Shown here piece by piece: positions 16,148 to 23,492 of a DNA stretch of 64,000 nucleotides. Origin of the DNA: Verrucomicrobiales bacterium (GTDB lineage Bacteria; Verrucomicrobiota; Verrucomicrobiia; Limisphaerales; UBA11320). A program made the position numbers and the translations under genes. The stretch is taken from the NCBI GenBank assembly GCA_016793885.1, contig JAEUHE010000001.1, positions 1 to 64,000 on the forward strand, given 5' to 3'. Under the pieces are notes generated by a model that ran no database searches, was not told where the DNA came from, and saw only the letters and a program-made list of their open reading frames with translations. The stretch's first letter is position 1; every line of letters starts with the position of its first letter.

Positions 16148-16519
16148 TCAAGCCCGAGGGGGTTGATGGGGGGGCGTGAACAGTATGGACTTGGGGGCCG
16201 GGACCGACCTGAGGTCGGGATTAGCCACCTCTGGGTAGGAGAGTGAGAGACGGCAGTCGGCTGCCGTCGCTTCCAACTTCTGACTGGAATTGGACATCTC
16301 CTTCGCTTTCTCCGAGCGCTTGCCTTCCGCCACCACTTTGCAGAGCTTGCACGGGTGCTGGCCATCGAAGGTCTGAATGAAAGCTTCGGACCAGGAGGAG
16401 TTCTGCGAATAGCTGATCAGCATCCCCACCCAGGCGGCGGACTGCAAGACCGTCCACTGCATGCCGAGCAGCATTGCCAGGACGACTGCGATGATTGGTT
16501 TCCCTGCCGAATGGAGCAC
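16148..16519 (-). CDS. Small membrane-anchored HPCxLCK protein, copy 1
   Basis: A 123-residue protein with an N-terminal hydrophobic segment (residues about 8-38), then FDGQHPCKLCKVV, a Cys-x2-Cys motif preceded by His-Pro, then a polar, Lys/Glu-rich part and a Pro-rich tail. A paralogue at 22757-23140 has the same order with TFDGAHPCRLCKFV, so the family is real. I do not recognise a named domain; the layout (one membrane helix, one HPCxLC site, low-complexity tail) resembles small DUF2946-like proteins that occur near metal-transport genes, so metal binding is a guess. It stands alone, between a repeat and the small cytochrome gene. Confidence 0.65.
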   Translation of the reverse strand: MLHSAGKPIIAVVLAMLLGMQWTVLQSAAWVGMLISYSQNSSWSEAFIQTFDGQHPCKLCKVVAEGKRSEKAKEMSNSSQKLEATAADCRLSLSYPEVANPDLRSVPAPKSILFTPPHQPPRA

Positions 16520-16814
16520 GGTTTAGCTTGTGAAATGTTCTTGGTTCCGTCAACCCAAAAGCCTGAGTAGGTGTGGCAGGGGGTGATTGGAGGTGGGTGA
16601 GTTTTTTTGAGGGGCCGCCTCCGTCGGGGGGCAAAAGCGGCAGAGGGCTGCGCGCACTCCCAAATAGCCCAAATTTTCGTGAGGCGTCTTGGAGTGCTGT
16701 AGCCCTCTACAGCTTTTCAACACCGACGGAGGCGGAAATCCCATCGCCGGACGCACAGATCACACCCAGTCTACACCCCCGCCCGTTTTTGATCGTCCAC
16801 GCTCTCCCCAATTG
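16520..16814. other. Spacer carrying a hairpin element
   Basis: A 295-base gap between two minus-strand genes, mostly occupied by the element at 16611-16741. No gene is seen. Confidence 0.5.
16611..16741 (+). repeat. Paired-hairpin (REP/MITE-like) element, full copy
   Basis: The ends are GCCGCCTCCGTCGG and its reverse complement CCGACGGAGGCGG. The left hairpin AAAGCGGCAGAGGGCTG and the right hairpin GGAGTGCTGTAGCCCTCTACAGC match the copy at 3529-3662. The upstream flank (GGTGATTGGAGGTGGGTGAG) is shared as well. Confidence 0.75.
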
Positions 16815-17795
16815 CTATTCCGCCAAGAGGGCATCCCATCGATAACCCATGATCCAGTCGGCCAGTTGCTTCATCTCCTCGGGCGGAACTTTGCCTTTGA
16901 ACGGCAGCATGGGAATCTGACCCCATTTTCCGGTTCCACCGTTTTCCATTTGGGCGATGAGTTTCGGCAAGGCATCGGCATCTTTGCGGTAGCGCGCCGC
17001 GACTTCACGATAGGAAGGCCCGATGACTCGCAGGTCGGGGTTGTGACACGTAAAGCAGGTGTGCTTGGTCGCGAGGGCCTGCATGGCTTTCACGTTCGGA
17101 GGGAGAAAGCGGGCCGACACAATCTGCCATTCTCCTTCGAGGCGCAGGGCTACCCCGAACACATTCAACTGACCTTCGGGCGTGTTCAATCCGGCGACAC
17201 CTTTTCCCACCCGCAAGGAGACTTCCGCGCCGTTGGCCTTCACTTTCGCCACGCCTGACTCATCAAACTTGGGCGCTGAAAAAGTTACGTTCGTGAGTTG
17301 GACGTAGCGCCCGGCCAGGGACGATGCATCTTTGAAAAACTCCGCGCCACGCGGCTCGGAGAGTCCGAAGGGACGGTTGGTGGCGATCAGCTGCACCGAT
17401 GAGGGCTTCACGCTCAGCACAGCGATTCCGAACGGGCCCTCCGTCAGTTTCCCGGAGAGTGTGAGCTCGTTTCGTGGCAGGACATTTAATGTGTCACCAG
17501 CGCCCAGTAAGACGGGCAACCCAGGGGCGCCGGTCGGCTGAAGAATCGCCAGAACTTTGTCGTCCTTGAGGTTTGCTCGAACGCTCACCACGCCCGTAAC
17601 CGTGAACTCGGTGGTCGTATCCTGCGGCTTGGCAGTGGCACCATCGATTTTCTGGAGAACCTCCTCAATGGTGGCCGCGTGGACGAGGGATGGCATAATC
17701 AGGGTTGCCACCAGAGTCGAGAGCAGCCTGGATTTCCGAGCCTGCGCCTTCGGCGGGTGCTGGCGAGCAACCGATAGATCGAGTGTCAGATTCAT
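16815..17795 (-). CDS. Exported c-type cytochrome with N-terminal beta-rich domains
   Basis: A 326-residue protein with an N-terminal signal segment (LLSTLVATLIMPSLVHA, cleavage near residue 41). Residues about 45-240 form two beta-rich domains (repeated EFTVTGVVSV...LPRNELTLSGKL and RYVQLTNVTFSAP) of OB-fold-like character. The C-terminal 80 residues are a class I cytochrome: CFTCH at 247-251, NPDLRVIGPSYREVAARY, and the axial Met at 296 in GQIPMLPF, as in c551/c5. Attachment of such a haem domain to OB-like domains suggests electron donation from a periplasmic binding protein, but no partner enzyme is adjacent. A long N-terminal region before the signal may mean the true start is further in. 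Confidence 0.82.
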   Translation of the reverse strand: MNLTLDLSVARQHPPKAQARKSRLLSTLVATLIMPSLVHAATIEEVLQKIDGATAKPQDTTTEFTVTGVVSVRANLKDDKVLAILQPTGAPGLPVLLGAGDTLNVLPRNELTLSGKLTEGPFGIAVLSVKPSSVQLIATNRPFGLSEPRGAEFFKDASSLAGRYVQLTNVTFSAPKFDESGVAKVKANGAEVSLRVGKGVAGLNTPEGQLNVFGVALRLEGEWQIVSARFLPPNVKAMQALATKHTCFTCHNPDLRVIGPSYREVAARYRKDADALPKLIAQMENGGTGKWGQIPMLPFKGKVPPEEMKQLADWIMGYRWDALLAE

Positions 17796-17918
17796 GTTGC
17801 TGCAGTATGTGCCAGCGAGACGTCCCTACTTCAAGGGCATCGCCTGCGGCATAATGCCACACGCGATCACGAGCTGGATGTGTCTGCCTGTGAGTGTCGG
17901 CCCGATTAGAAATCGCCG

Positions 17919-20420
17919 CTAGGGGATGTGGGGCTTAAGCCGCATGGGCCAGTGGCGCCAGTCCGCCGCGGGATCTTGCGCCAAGGCGGGCGGAAGCCGA
18001 TCTGTGATCTGAGCTTTCAGGCCGGACAATGCAGGGAGGTTCAGTTTGGCGGCCACTTCGAGGGTGAGAAAAAATTGGCCTGAGTCGTGCGCAGATCGAA
18101 ACCGCTCGGGGATCTCCGCCTGGCCACGACGGAACACCTCGCGAACGTATTCCGCGCTCGGGATTCCGACAAACCAAGGGTTCTTAAGGCCGAGGATGTT
18201 CCGGCCCGCATCCCATTCCAACCAAGCGTTTCCCAGGGTGTTTAGCGGCACTGCGGGGTCGGGACCTGGGGGGCCGAGCAGGCACATTGCTACTCCCTCG
18301 GGATGTCGCACGAGCGGATCTTGAATCGCCCCGTTGCCGCGCAGTCGTTCGCAGGCGGATTGGATCCGAGCCCAATCGAGTTGTTTCATGCTTCTTCCTC
18401 CGACCAAACCGACAATGGGGAGCTCGGTATAGAAGTCGCCGCGCACTAGAAAAGCCTCCGGGAATACGGCACGGAAGGTATGCAAGATCACTTCAAACTG
18501 CTCCCGAGTGAGCTGAAAGAGCGGAAGCCACTGGCAGAAGAGCCCGTTCGTGGTCAGGGATGTTCTGACCGTCTGAAAATGTTCCACCGTGAAGAGTCGG
18601 CCTTCGCCAGTTCGCCAGGGGAGGAAGAGATCCCCGATCACCACGTCGTATCGACCGGGATTGGCTGCCGTGAGCCAGCGAGCGTCTTCCTGCAAAACGC
18701 GGAGCCGCGGGTCGGTGAAAAGATTGCGATTGAACGGGGCGAAATGCTTCCGTGCAAACTCGATCACCAGGGGGCTAAGTTCCGCGGCGTCGATGGCCTG
18801 AACGTTGGGATGGAGCGTGACGCCAGCACAGGTGCTGCCGGTGGCCAACCCGAGAAGCGCTACCGATTTGGCTTCGCCATGAAGCAGCAACGGGAGATGA
18901 GCTTGTCGCTCCTGGTTGTACTGAGCCTTGGATCCCCCCAGGGTGTAACTGTTGTTGAACACGATGCGCCAGTCATCGGGTGCCAGGGAGACAGTGGCCA
19001 CCACTCCCTCGCGCCCCACGCGAAGTTCGACGAGTCGTTCGGCCCGGTTCTGTCCCAGTTGGGGCAGTCGCATGACTAGGGTCATCCCTCCGACGGCCAA
19101 GATCACACCGAACCGAAACGCCAACGGAAGCCAGCGTGGGCATGAAGCGCTGGAACCCTTCGCCGTGAAGAACACCCCCATCACCCAGTAGATGCCCCCC
19201 AGCGCGGCGATCCCTCCCCAGATGCCGAGGCTTGGGCCCACCCATCGCTCCGCCGCCTCCGCCCCGATCCAGCCTCCCAGGCCGTTGACCGCAAGTAACC
19301 TGCCGGTGATGGACGTGCGTCGGTCCTCGTTCTCTGCCAGCGCCCAACGCAACAACAAGGGAAATAGCATGCCGCTTGCCACCATTAATGGGACGATCGT
19401 GATCAGGGCCATTCCGGCCACGGCTAGAAAGTAGGCGGCTGGTTTGAGTTCGTAGGGCAGGATGGCCAAGTTGGGACGCAGCTGGAGAAAGAGAAACGGC
19501 TCGAGAAGGCAAGCCGCTCCGCTGCCAGCCAGCACGATCCAGAGGCTGGTTCGGAAATTCCCCGCGGTGGCTCTGGCGAAGGGCGCGATCAACCACGCGC
19601 CTCCCACCAGCCCCAAGAGCACGAAAGCCAGCACGGTGGCACTCGAGAAAAACGAATTGATGGTTACCTGTGCGAACTGATGTTGCAACAGGACCTCCTG
19701 AGCCATGACCAAGAACCCGGAAAGAAAAGCCAGGGTGAGGAGTGGTGGGGGATGCACCGATGCAACGACTGAGGCCGAGGGCGGGGTTTCGTTGTGGGAC
19801 GATATCGAGGAGACGCTGTCAGACGCGCTCCACCTTTGAGCAGACCAGCACAGGGCGGCGGTGAACAGGTTCAGGGCGACCGCTCCGAGTGCGGTCATGG
19901 TCAGCCCCCAGCGGGGAAGTCCATAAGCCATGACGAAACCAATGCCTGCAACCCCACCCAGGGTGTTCACGGAGTAAAGCCAGATGGCTTGTCCGGGTCG
20001 GAACCAAGGCTGATGCGCTAGCGCACGAATGAGCAGAGGAGTCACGAGTCCCATCAAGAGGGAGGGAGGAAGAATCAGAAGGAACGGGAGCATCCACTTC
20101 GCAACCGTGCCCATGCCTCCTTGGTGTGAGATCCAGTGGCTGAACTGGGCCCCCAACGCGAGGGGGAGAGCCAGAATCCCCACGCCCATCTCCGCCCAAG
20201 CCAGCCGATGCCATGGGCTCGGACCGCGATCCCGCCATCGAGATGCAATCCAGCCTCCGCCCGCCAGGCCCAGGAAGAACATCCCCACCACCCGAGCGAA
20301 GGTTCCCTCGCTCGCCCCCAGGATATCCACCAATCGGCGCGTCCACAGAATCTGGTGAGCCAGGGCTGCGGCACCGCTCAAGCCGGCGATGACAGGGGCT
20401 AGGAAGAGCAGGGGATGCAT
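17919..20420 (-). CDS. Membrane protein with C-terminal spermidine-synthase-like domain
   Basis: 833 residues. The first 460 or so hold about 12 hydrophobic helices (starting APVIAGLSGAAALAHQILWTRRL) arranged like a transporter-like membrane part; the SGAAALAHQILWTR start is typical of PVC and proteobacterial 'spermidine synthase-like' membrane fusions. From about residue 490 a Rossmann methyltransferase-like domain follows, with VALLGLATGSTCAGV as motif I, AIDAAELSPLVIE as the acidic strand and VVIGDLFLPWRTGEG as the catalytic-loop region. The canonical DSSDP of true spermidine synthase is not visible, so aminopropyl transfer is uncertain. The domain order is that of a known fused family whose job is undetermined. 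Confidence 0.78.
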   Translation of the reverse strand: MHPLLFLAPVIAGLSGAAALAHQILWTRRLVDILGASEGTFARVVGMFFLGLAGGGWIASRWRDRGPSPWHRLAWAEMGVGILALPLALGAQFSHWISHQGGMGTVAKWMLPFLLILPPSLLMGLVTPLLIRALAHQPWFRPGQAIWLYSVNTLGGVAGIGFVMAYGLPRWGLTMTALGAVALNLFTAALCWSAQRWSASDSVSSISSHNETPPSASVVASVHPPPLLTLAFLSGFLVMAQEVLLQHQFAQVTINSFFSSATVLAFVLLGLVGGAWLIAPFARATAGNFRTSLWIVLAGSGAACLLEPFLFLQLRPNLAILPYELKPAAYFLAVAGMALITIVPLMVASGMLFPLLLRWALAENEDRRTSITGRLLAVNGLGGWIGAEAAERWVGPSLGIWGGIAALGGIYWVMGVFFTAKGSSASCPRWLPLAFRFGVILAVGGMTLVMRLPQLGQNRAERLVELRVGREGVVATVSLAPDDWRIVFNNSYTLGGSKAQYNQERQAHLPLLLHGEAKSVALLGLATGSTCAGVTLHPNVQAIDAAELSPLVIEFARKHFAPFNRNLFTDPRLRVLQEDARWLTAANPGRYDVVIGDLFLPWRTGEGRLFTVEHFQTVRTSLTTNGLFCQWLPLFQLTREQFEVILHTFRAVFPEAFLVRGDFYTELPIVGLVGGRSMKQLDWARIQSACERLRGNGAIQDPLVRHPEGVAMCLLGPPGPDPAVPLNTLGNAWLEWDAGRNILGLKNPWFVGIPSAEYVREVFRRGQAEIPERFRSAHDSGQFFLTLEVAAKLNLPALSGLKAQITDRLPPALAQDPAADWRHWPMRLKPHIP

Positions 20421-20495
20421 CGGTGTTGAACCTGATGGGCTGCTCAGGGTTGAGCGTTACGCACGCAGGGCATGACTTGTGTCATCGGCAATCGA

Positions 20496-21347
20496 TTACT
20501 CCGTTTCGTAGCGGAGCCGGTAGTAACGGATGGCCTCTCCAGCCGGCAACGGTACGCTGATCGACTGCAGATGGTTGTCGCCGCCGATGGGCCTTCCCAC
20601 GGTTTCCCAGAGTGTTTCGTCCGTCAGAGAGGGCGAAGACTCCAGCGAGTAGAGTCCGAAATTACGGGTTCCGAACGAGGCGGTCACAGCATCGTCGGTC
20701 TTTTCCAACCGGTGGATGGTGATGCCCGCCTGGAAGTGCAGGTAGTTAGTCTCCGAAGGTTGATGAACGGGACCTGCGCCGCTCCCGTTGGTCGATACAT
20801 CCAACAGTCGAACGCCGAGCGTGTAGAGACCGGGAACGTCGGTGGTGAAACGTCGACCGTGGCAGTGGCCGTAGGGATCGGATCCTGGCGCGCCCGAGTT
20901 CTGGCTGAGCAGGAAGCTGGGCGACGGATTCGTCTCACCAACCCTGAAGGTGAAGGTTTTTTCCGTCGCTGCATCCTCGCAGTTCTTGCTCTCCCAGAAG
21001 CTCAGGCTTCCCTCTTGGGGTCCTTGGAGGGACACCCACTGCAGGGCGATTCGCGATCCCGGCAGCGCATGGTTCGGGTCAGGACCACCGTTCCCGGGGG
21101 CGATCGCGAGAGCGGTGAATGTGGGACCGCCGTCGAAAAGGCCCACGGCGGGGCCGGCGGTTCTGACGGCGAGGTTAATGACATAGCCGGAGTTCGTGAC
21201 GAAAGCGTCGGCACTGTCGAATGATAGTCGTGAGCCTGGCGTTTCAGCCAGAGCCCCTGCGCTAATGTGAATGTGTTGAGCGGGGGTCCACTGGGTAAAC
21301 CCTAGCACCAAACAAGAGGCGAGAACGATGCAGTTGCGAAAATTCAT
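20496..21347 (-). CDS. Exported paralogue of the PEP-CTERM protein, with FYR-type C-terminal module
   Basis: A 283-residue exported protein; signal peptide MNFRNCIVLASCLVLGFTQWTPA, mature start QHIHISAGAL. It aligns by eye with the adjacent upstream gene product: QH-H-GA start, a GYV and DGG segment, SFWE against GFWE, PYGHCHGRRFTTDVPGLY against AAGHLHGRRFTVDVAGEY, then LHFQ against LYIKF. Where the neighbour continues into VPEP, this one has about 80 residues ending RYYRLRYETE. The His motifs and overall layout recall the 'all3515' group of Zur-repressed secreted proteins in cyanobacteria; I offer that as a lead, not an assignment. The two genes probably form a unit on the minus strand. Confidence 0.72.
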   Translation of the reverse strand: MNFRNCIVLASCLVLGFTQWTPAQHIHISAGALAETPGSRLSFDSADAFVTNSGYVINLAVRTAGPAVGLFDGGPTFTALAIAPGNGGPDPNHALPGSRIALQWVSLQGPQEGSLSFWESKNCEDAATEKTFTFRVGETNPSPSFLLSQNSGAPGSDPYGHCHGRRFTTDVPGLYTLGVRLLDVSTNGSGAGPVHQPSETNYLHFQAGITIHRLEKTDDAVTASFGTRNFGLYSLESSPSLTDETLWETVGRPIGGDNHLQSISVPLPAGEAIRYYRLRYETE

Positions 21348-21524
21348 AAACTTGGGATCTTAGTGGAGTTGGGGGCAGGCTTGCTACCCAGGACAGACCT
21401 CTCAGGACGGCGTCGAAAATCGACCCGAGAGCTGTTTGGCAAGCGCTGCCCCCCTATTGTTGTTAGACCGATTCCCGCCAGGCCCACACGAGGCTTCCGC
21501 GGTCCGGCATGCGAGCCCGAAGGC

Positions 21525-22223
21525 TTAGCGAACCGAGCGACGCGACCTCAACAGGCAGAGGCTTCCCAGGCCGAGGGCGCCCAAGGCCAGGGTGCCAGGC
21601 TCGGGAACGGTCGCGAACTTGATGTAGAGGATGTCGGAATCTGCCTGGATCGCTCCACCGCCGACACCGTTCTTGGAGGTATCGATGGCTTTGAATCCAA
21701 CCAGGTATTCACCCGCCACATCCACCGTGAAGCGACGGCCGTGGAGGTGGCCCGCAGCGTCCTTGCCCGGAAGCCCGGCACCGGCGGAGGCATCGCTCAG
21801 ATCGAAGCCAAAGGTGCCGTTGGAGGTGCCCGAAGGAACCACAAAGGTGGGCGTCGTGCTGCCGCCTTCCTCTGGATTCTCCCAGAACCCGAACGAACCG
21901 CCGACGGGGCCGACCACCGACACGACCAAGGCCCGCACGAACGCGCCGAGAGCGGCTCCGCCCTCCGTGCTTCCGTTGGCCACGACCGTGATGCCTCCGT
22001 CGTAGTAGCCTGCGTACCGTCCAGCTGGATCGCTGGGCAGCAGCTCTTTGACGTATCCGGAATCCGAGGCGAAGGCCGCACCGTTTTCCCAGACCAGTTT
22101 GTCGTTCTGGTTTTGGCCGGCGGCCCCGACTTCGAGATGGCCGTGTTGAGCTTGAGCCGCCTGTGCGACCAGGCACAGAGCGAAGGTGCTCAAGGAGTTT
22201 TTTAGGAACGAAACAAGTTTCAT
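21525..22223 (-). CDS. PEP-CTERM exported protein, Zur-regulated-type resemblance
   Basis: About 232 residues from the Met at 22223, chosen over the longer frame because it begins a clear signal peptide (MKLVSFLKNSLSTFALCLVA) ending at AQA before QHGHLEVGAAG. The body shares with the downstream gene the HGRRFTVDV motif, SGYV near the start and an FWE-containing core. The end has VPEPGTLALGALGLGSLCLL and RSRRSVR, a textbook PEP-CTERM tail. It is followed by the paralogue lacking that tail after about 180 bases. Metal-responsive expression is inferred only from resemblance to all3515-type proteins; no Zur box was confirmed. Confidence 0.75.
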   Translation of the reverse strand: MKLVSFLKNSLSTFALCLVAQAAQAQHGHLEVGAAGQNQNDKLVWENGAAFASDSGYVKELLPSDPAGRYAGYYDGGITVVANGSTEGGAALGAFVRALVVSVVGPVGGSFGFWENPEEGGSTTPTFVVPSGTSNGTFGFDLSDASAGAGLPGKDAAGHLHGRRFTVDVAGEYLVGFKAIDTSKNGVGGGAIQADSDILYIKFATVPEPGTLALGALGLGSLCLLRSRRSVR

Positions 22224-22756
22224 ACTGCTTCTTTTTCTTAGGTTTCTACCGTGAATGGTTGTTGTTATGGAGGTGCGAGACAGTCTGCGTTGATTTTTCG
22301 CCGACAAGCGAAAAGCAGACAGTCCCTCTTCTGTTGCGCGTCTCGACTGACGTTTGTGGAGTACGATCGGTGGGCTTTGGCCGGCGCTCGGCTCCGTTCA
22401 CATACCCAGGCCATCTGGATTCACACCCGTGTGGATGGGTGGAGGAATGCTTCGAGTGGACTAGGAAAACTTCAGTCCAGCAACGCGACAGAAAATCGGT
22501 TAGGCAGCTCCGAAAGGCGGAGTGACCCTGAGGATATCTGACGAGCACGACGCTGCCATCCCGGCTGTGGATAAGCCGGGGTGGCGGGTGCTGTATGCTG
22601 TAAAATGGATGTAACACTTGAGCTGTTCTGGGGGGGTAATCCTCGCCCCACGATAAACGATGGTCTGAAGCGGCGATGACTGCAGAGGCGCTCCAAACCA
22701 AAAAGCGGAGACGGAGTCCTGCCACGTTGAATTGGAACTCCGGCTGCGGCGGTTGT
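22224..22756. other. Gene-free 530-base stretch upstream of the PEP-CTERM gene
   Basis: Holds the presumed promoter of the PEP-CTERM/paralogue pair. Short frames exist on both strands but show no family feature. A GGGGGGGTAATCCTCGCCCC stretch near 22632 can fold weakly. No convincing operator palindrome was found. Confidence 0.4.
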
Positions 22757-23140
22757 TTAGCTCAAGAGGAGGGGAGGAGGAACGGGCGGAGGACTGCCTT
22801 CGGATGAATAATAAACTCGAAGAGGTGCGCTGGGTATCTGAGAAATGGGATACCAAAGTACGGGGTCGGTCAGCTGGGAGACAAACTCGATCTTAAGTGG
22901 AAGGTGACCGTTTTCCTGCTGCTTATTCGATTCGGACTGGCGGCTCTCGTTCACGAACTTGCAGAGACGGCAGGGGTGAGCGCCGTCGAAAGTCCATTCC
23001 AGCGCCTGAGTGATGGAGGTCTCCTGAGAGAAAGACACCGCCATGCTGGCCCAAGCAAAGGCCTGTACGAACGCCCAATGCCCTCCGATCCAGAGGATCA
23101 GGACAGCAACGGTGCAGAACTTGGCAGCCGGCTTCAACAC
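22757..23140 (-). CDS. Small membrane-anchored HPCxLCK protein, copy 2
   Basis: A 127-residue protein, paralogue of 16148-16519. It has an N-terminal hydrophobic segment (VAVLILWIGGHWAFVQAFAW), then TFDGAHPCRLCKFVNES, a polar stretch and a Pro-rich tail (PPPVPPPLLL). The HPC-x-LC site is conserved exactly between the two copies, which supports a metal- or haem-linked role, and both lie within about 8 kb of TonB- or cytochrome-related genes. No named family is recognised. It sits upstream of the PEP-CTERM pair on the same strand, but a gap of more than 500 bases argues against tight coupling. Confidence 0.65.
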   Translation of the reverse strand: MLKPAAKFCTVAVLILWIGGHWAFVQAFAWASMAVSFSQETSITQALEWTFDGAHPCRLCKFVNESRQSESNKQQENGHLPLKIEFVSQLTDPVLWYPISQIPSAPLRVYYSSEGSPPPVPPPLLLS

Positions 23141-23198
23141 AACAGGTAGGATGATGTTTAAATCCTGACAAAAGTCAAAGTGTTGTTTGCCGCAGTTC

Positions 23199-23386
23199 GG
23201 GTTAAGAGTGGGTGAGATCCGTGTCTCTTGGCGGGGGATACCCGACTCCGTCTGGTCCTGAAAAGCTGTAGAGGGCTACAGGACTATGGAACTATAACCC
23301 TCGTCGGATCGGTGCCCGATCAACTCCACAAAGCGTAGCCGTTTCGCGAAGCGTCTTGGAGTGCGGTCGCCCTCTTGGCACAGCCA
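23199..23386 (+). repeat. Diverged paired-hairpin element
   Basis: GTTAAGAGTGGGTGAGATCC leads into CCCGACTCCGTC..AAAAGCTGTAGAGGGCTACAG, then a longer middle, then CGCGAAGCGTCTTGGAGTGCGG-CGCCCTCTTGG. The left hairpin is intact, the right one degraded. A leader-only relative (GTTAAGGGTGGGCGAGAT) lies near 30393. Confidence 0.6.
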
Positions 23387-23492
23387 AGCCTGAAGCGCTT
23401 ATGGGCTCAACCGAGTTTCGCCCTACCTCTTATTCAGCGCTTCTGGCCGGCAGCGCTCCCGCCCGAACCCGAATATATTATTGCACGGTCCC

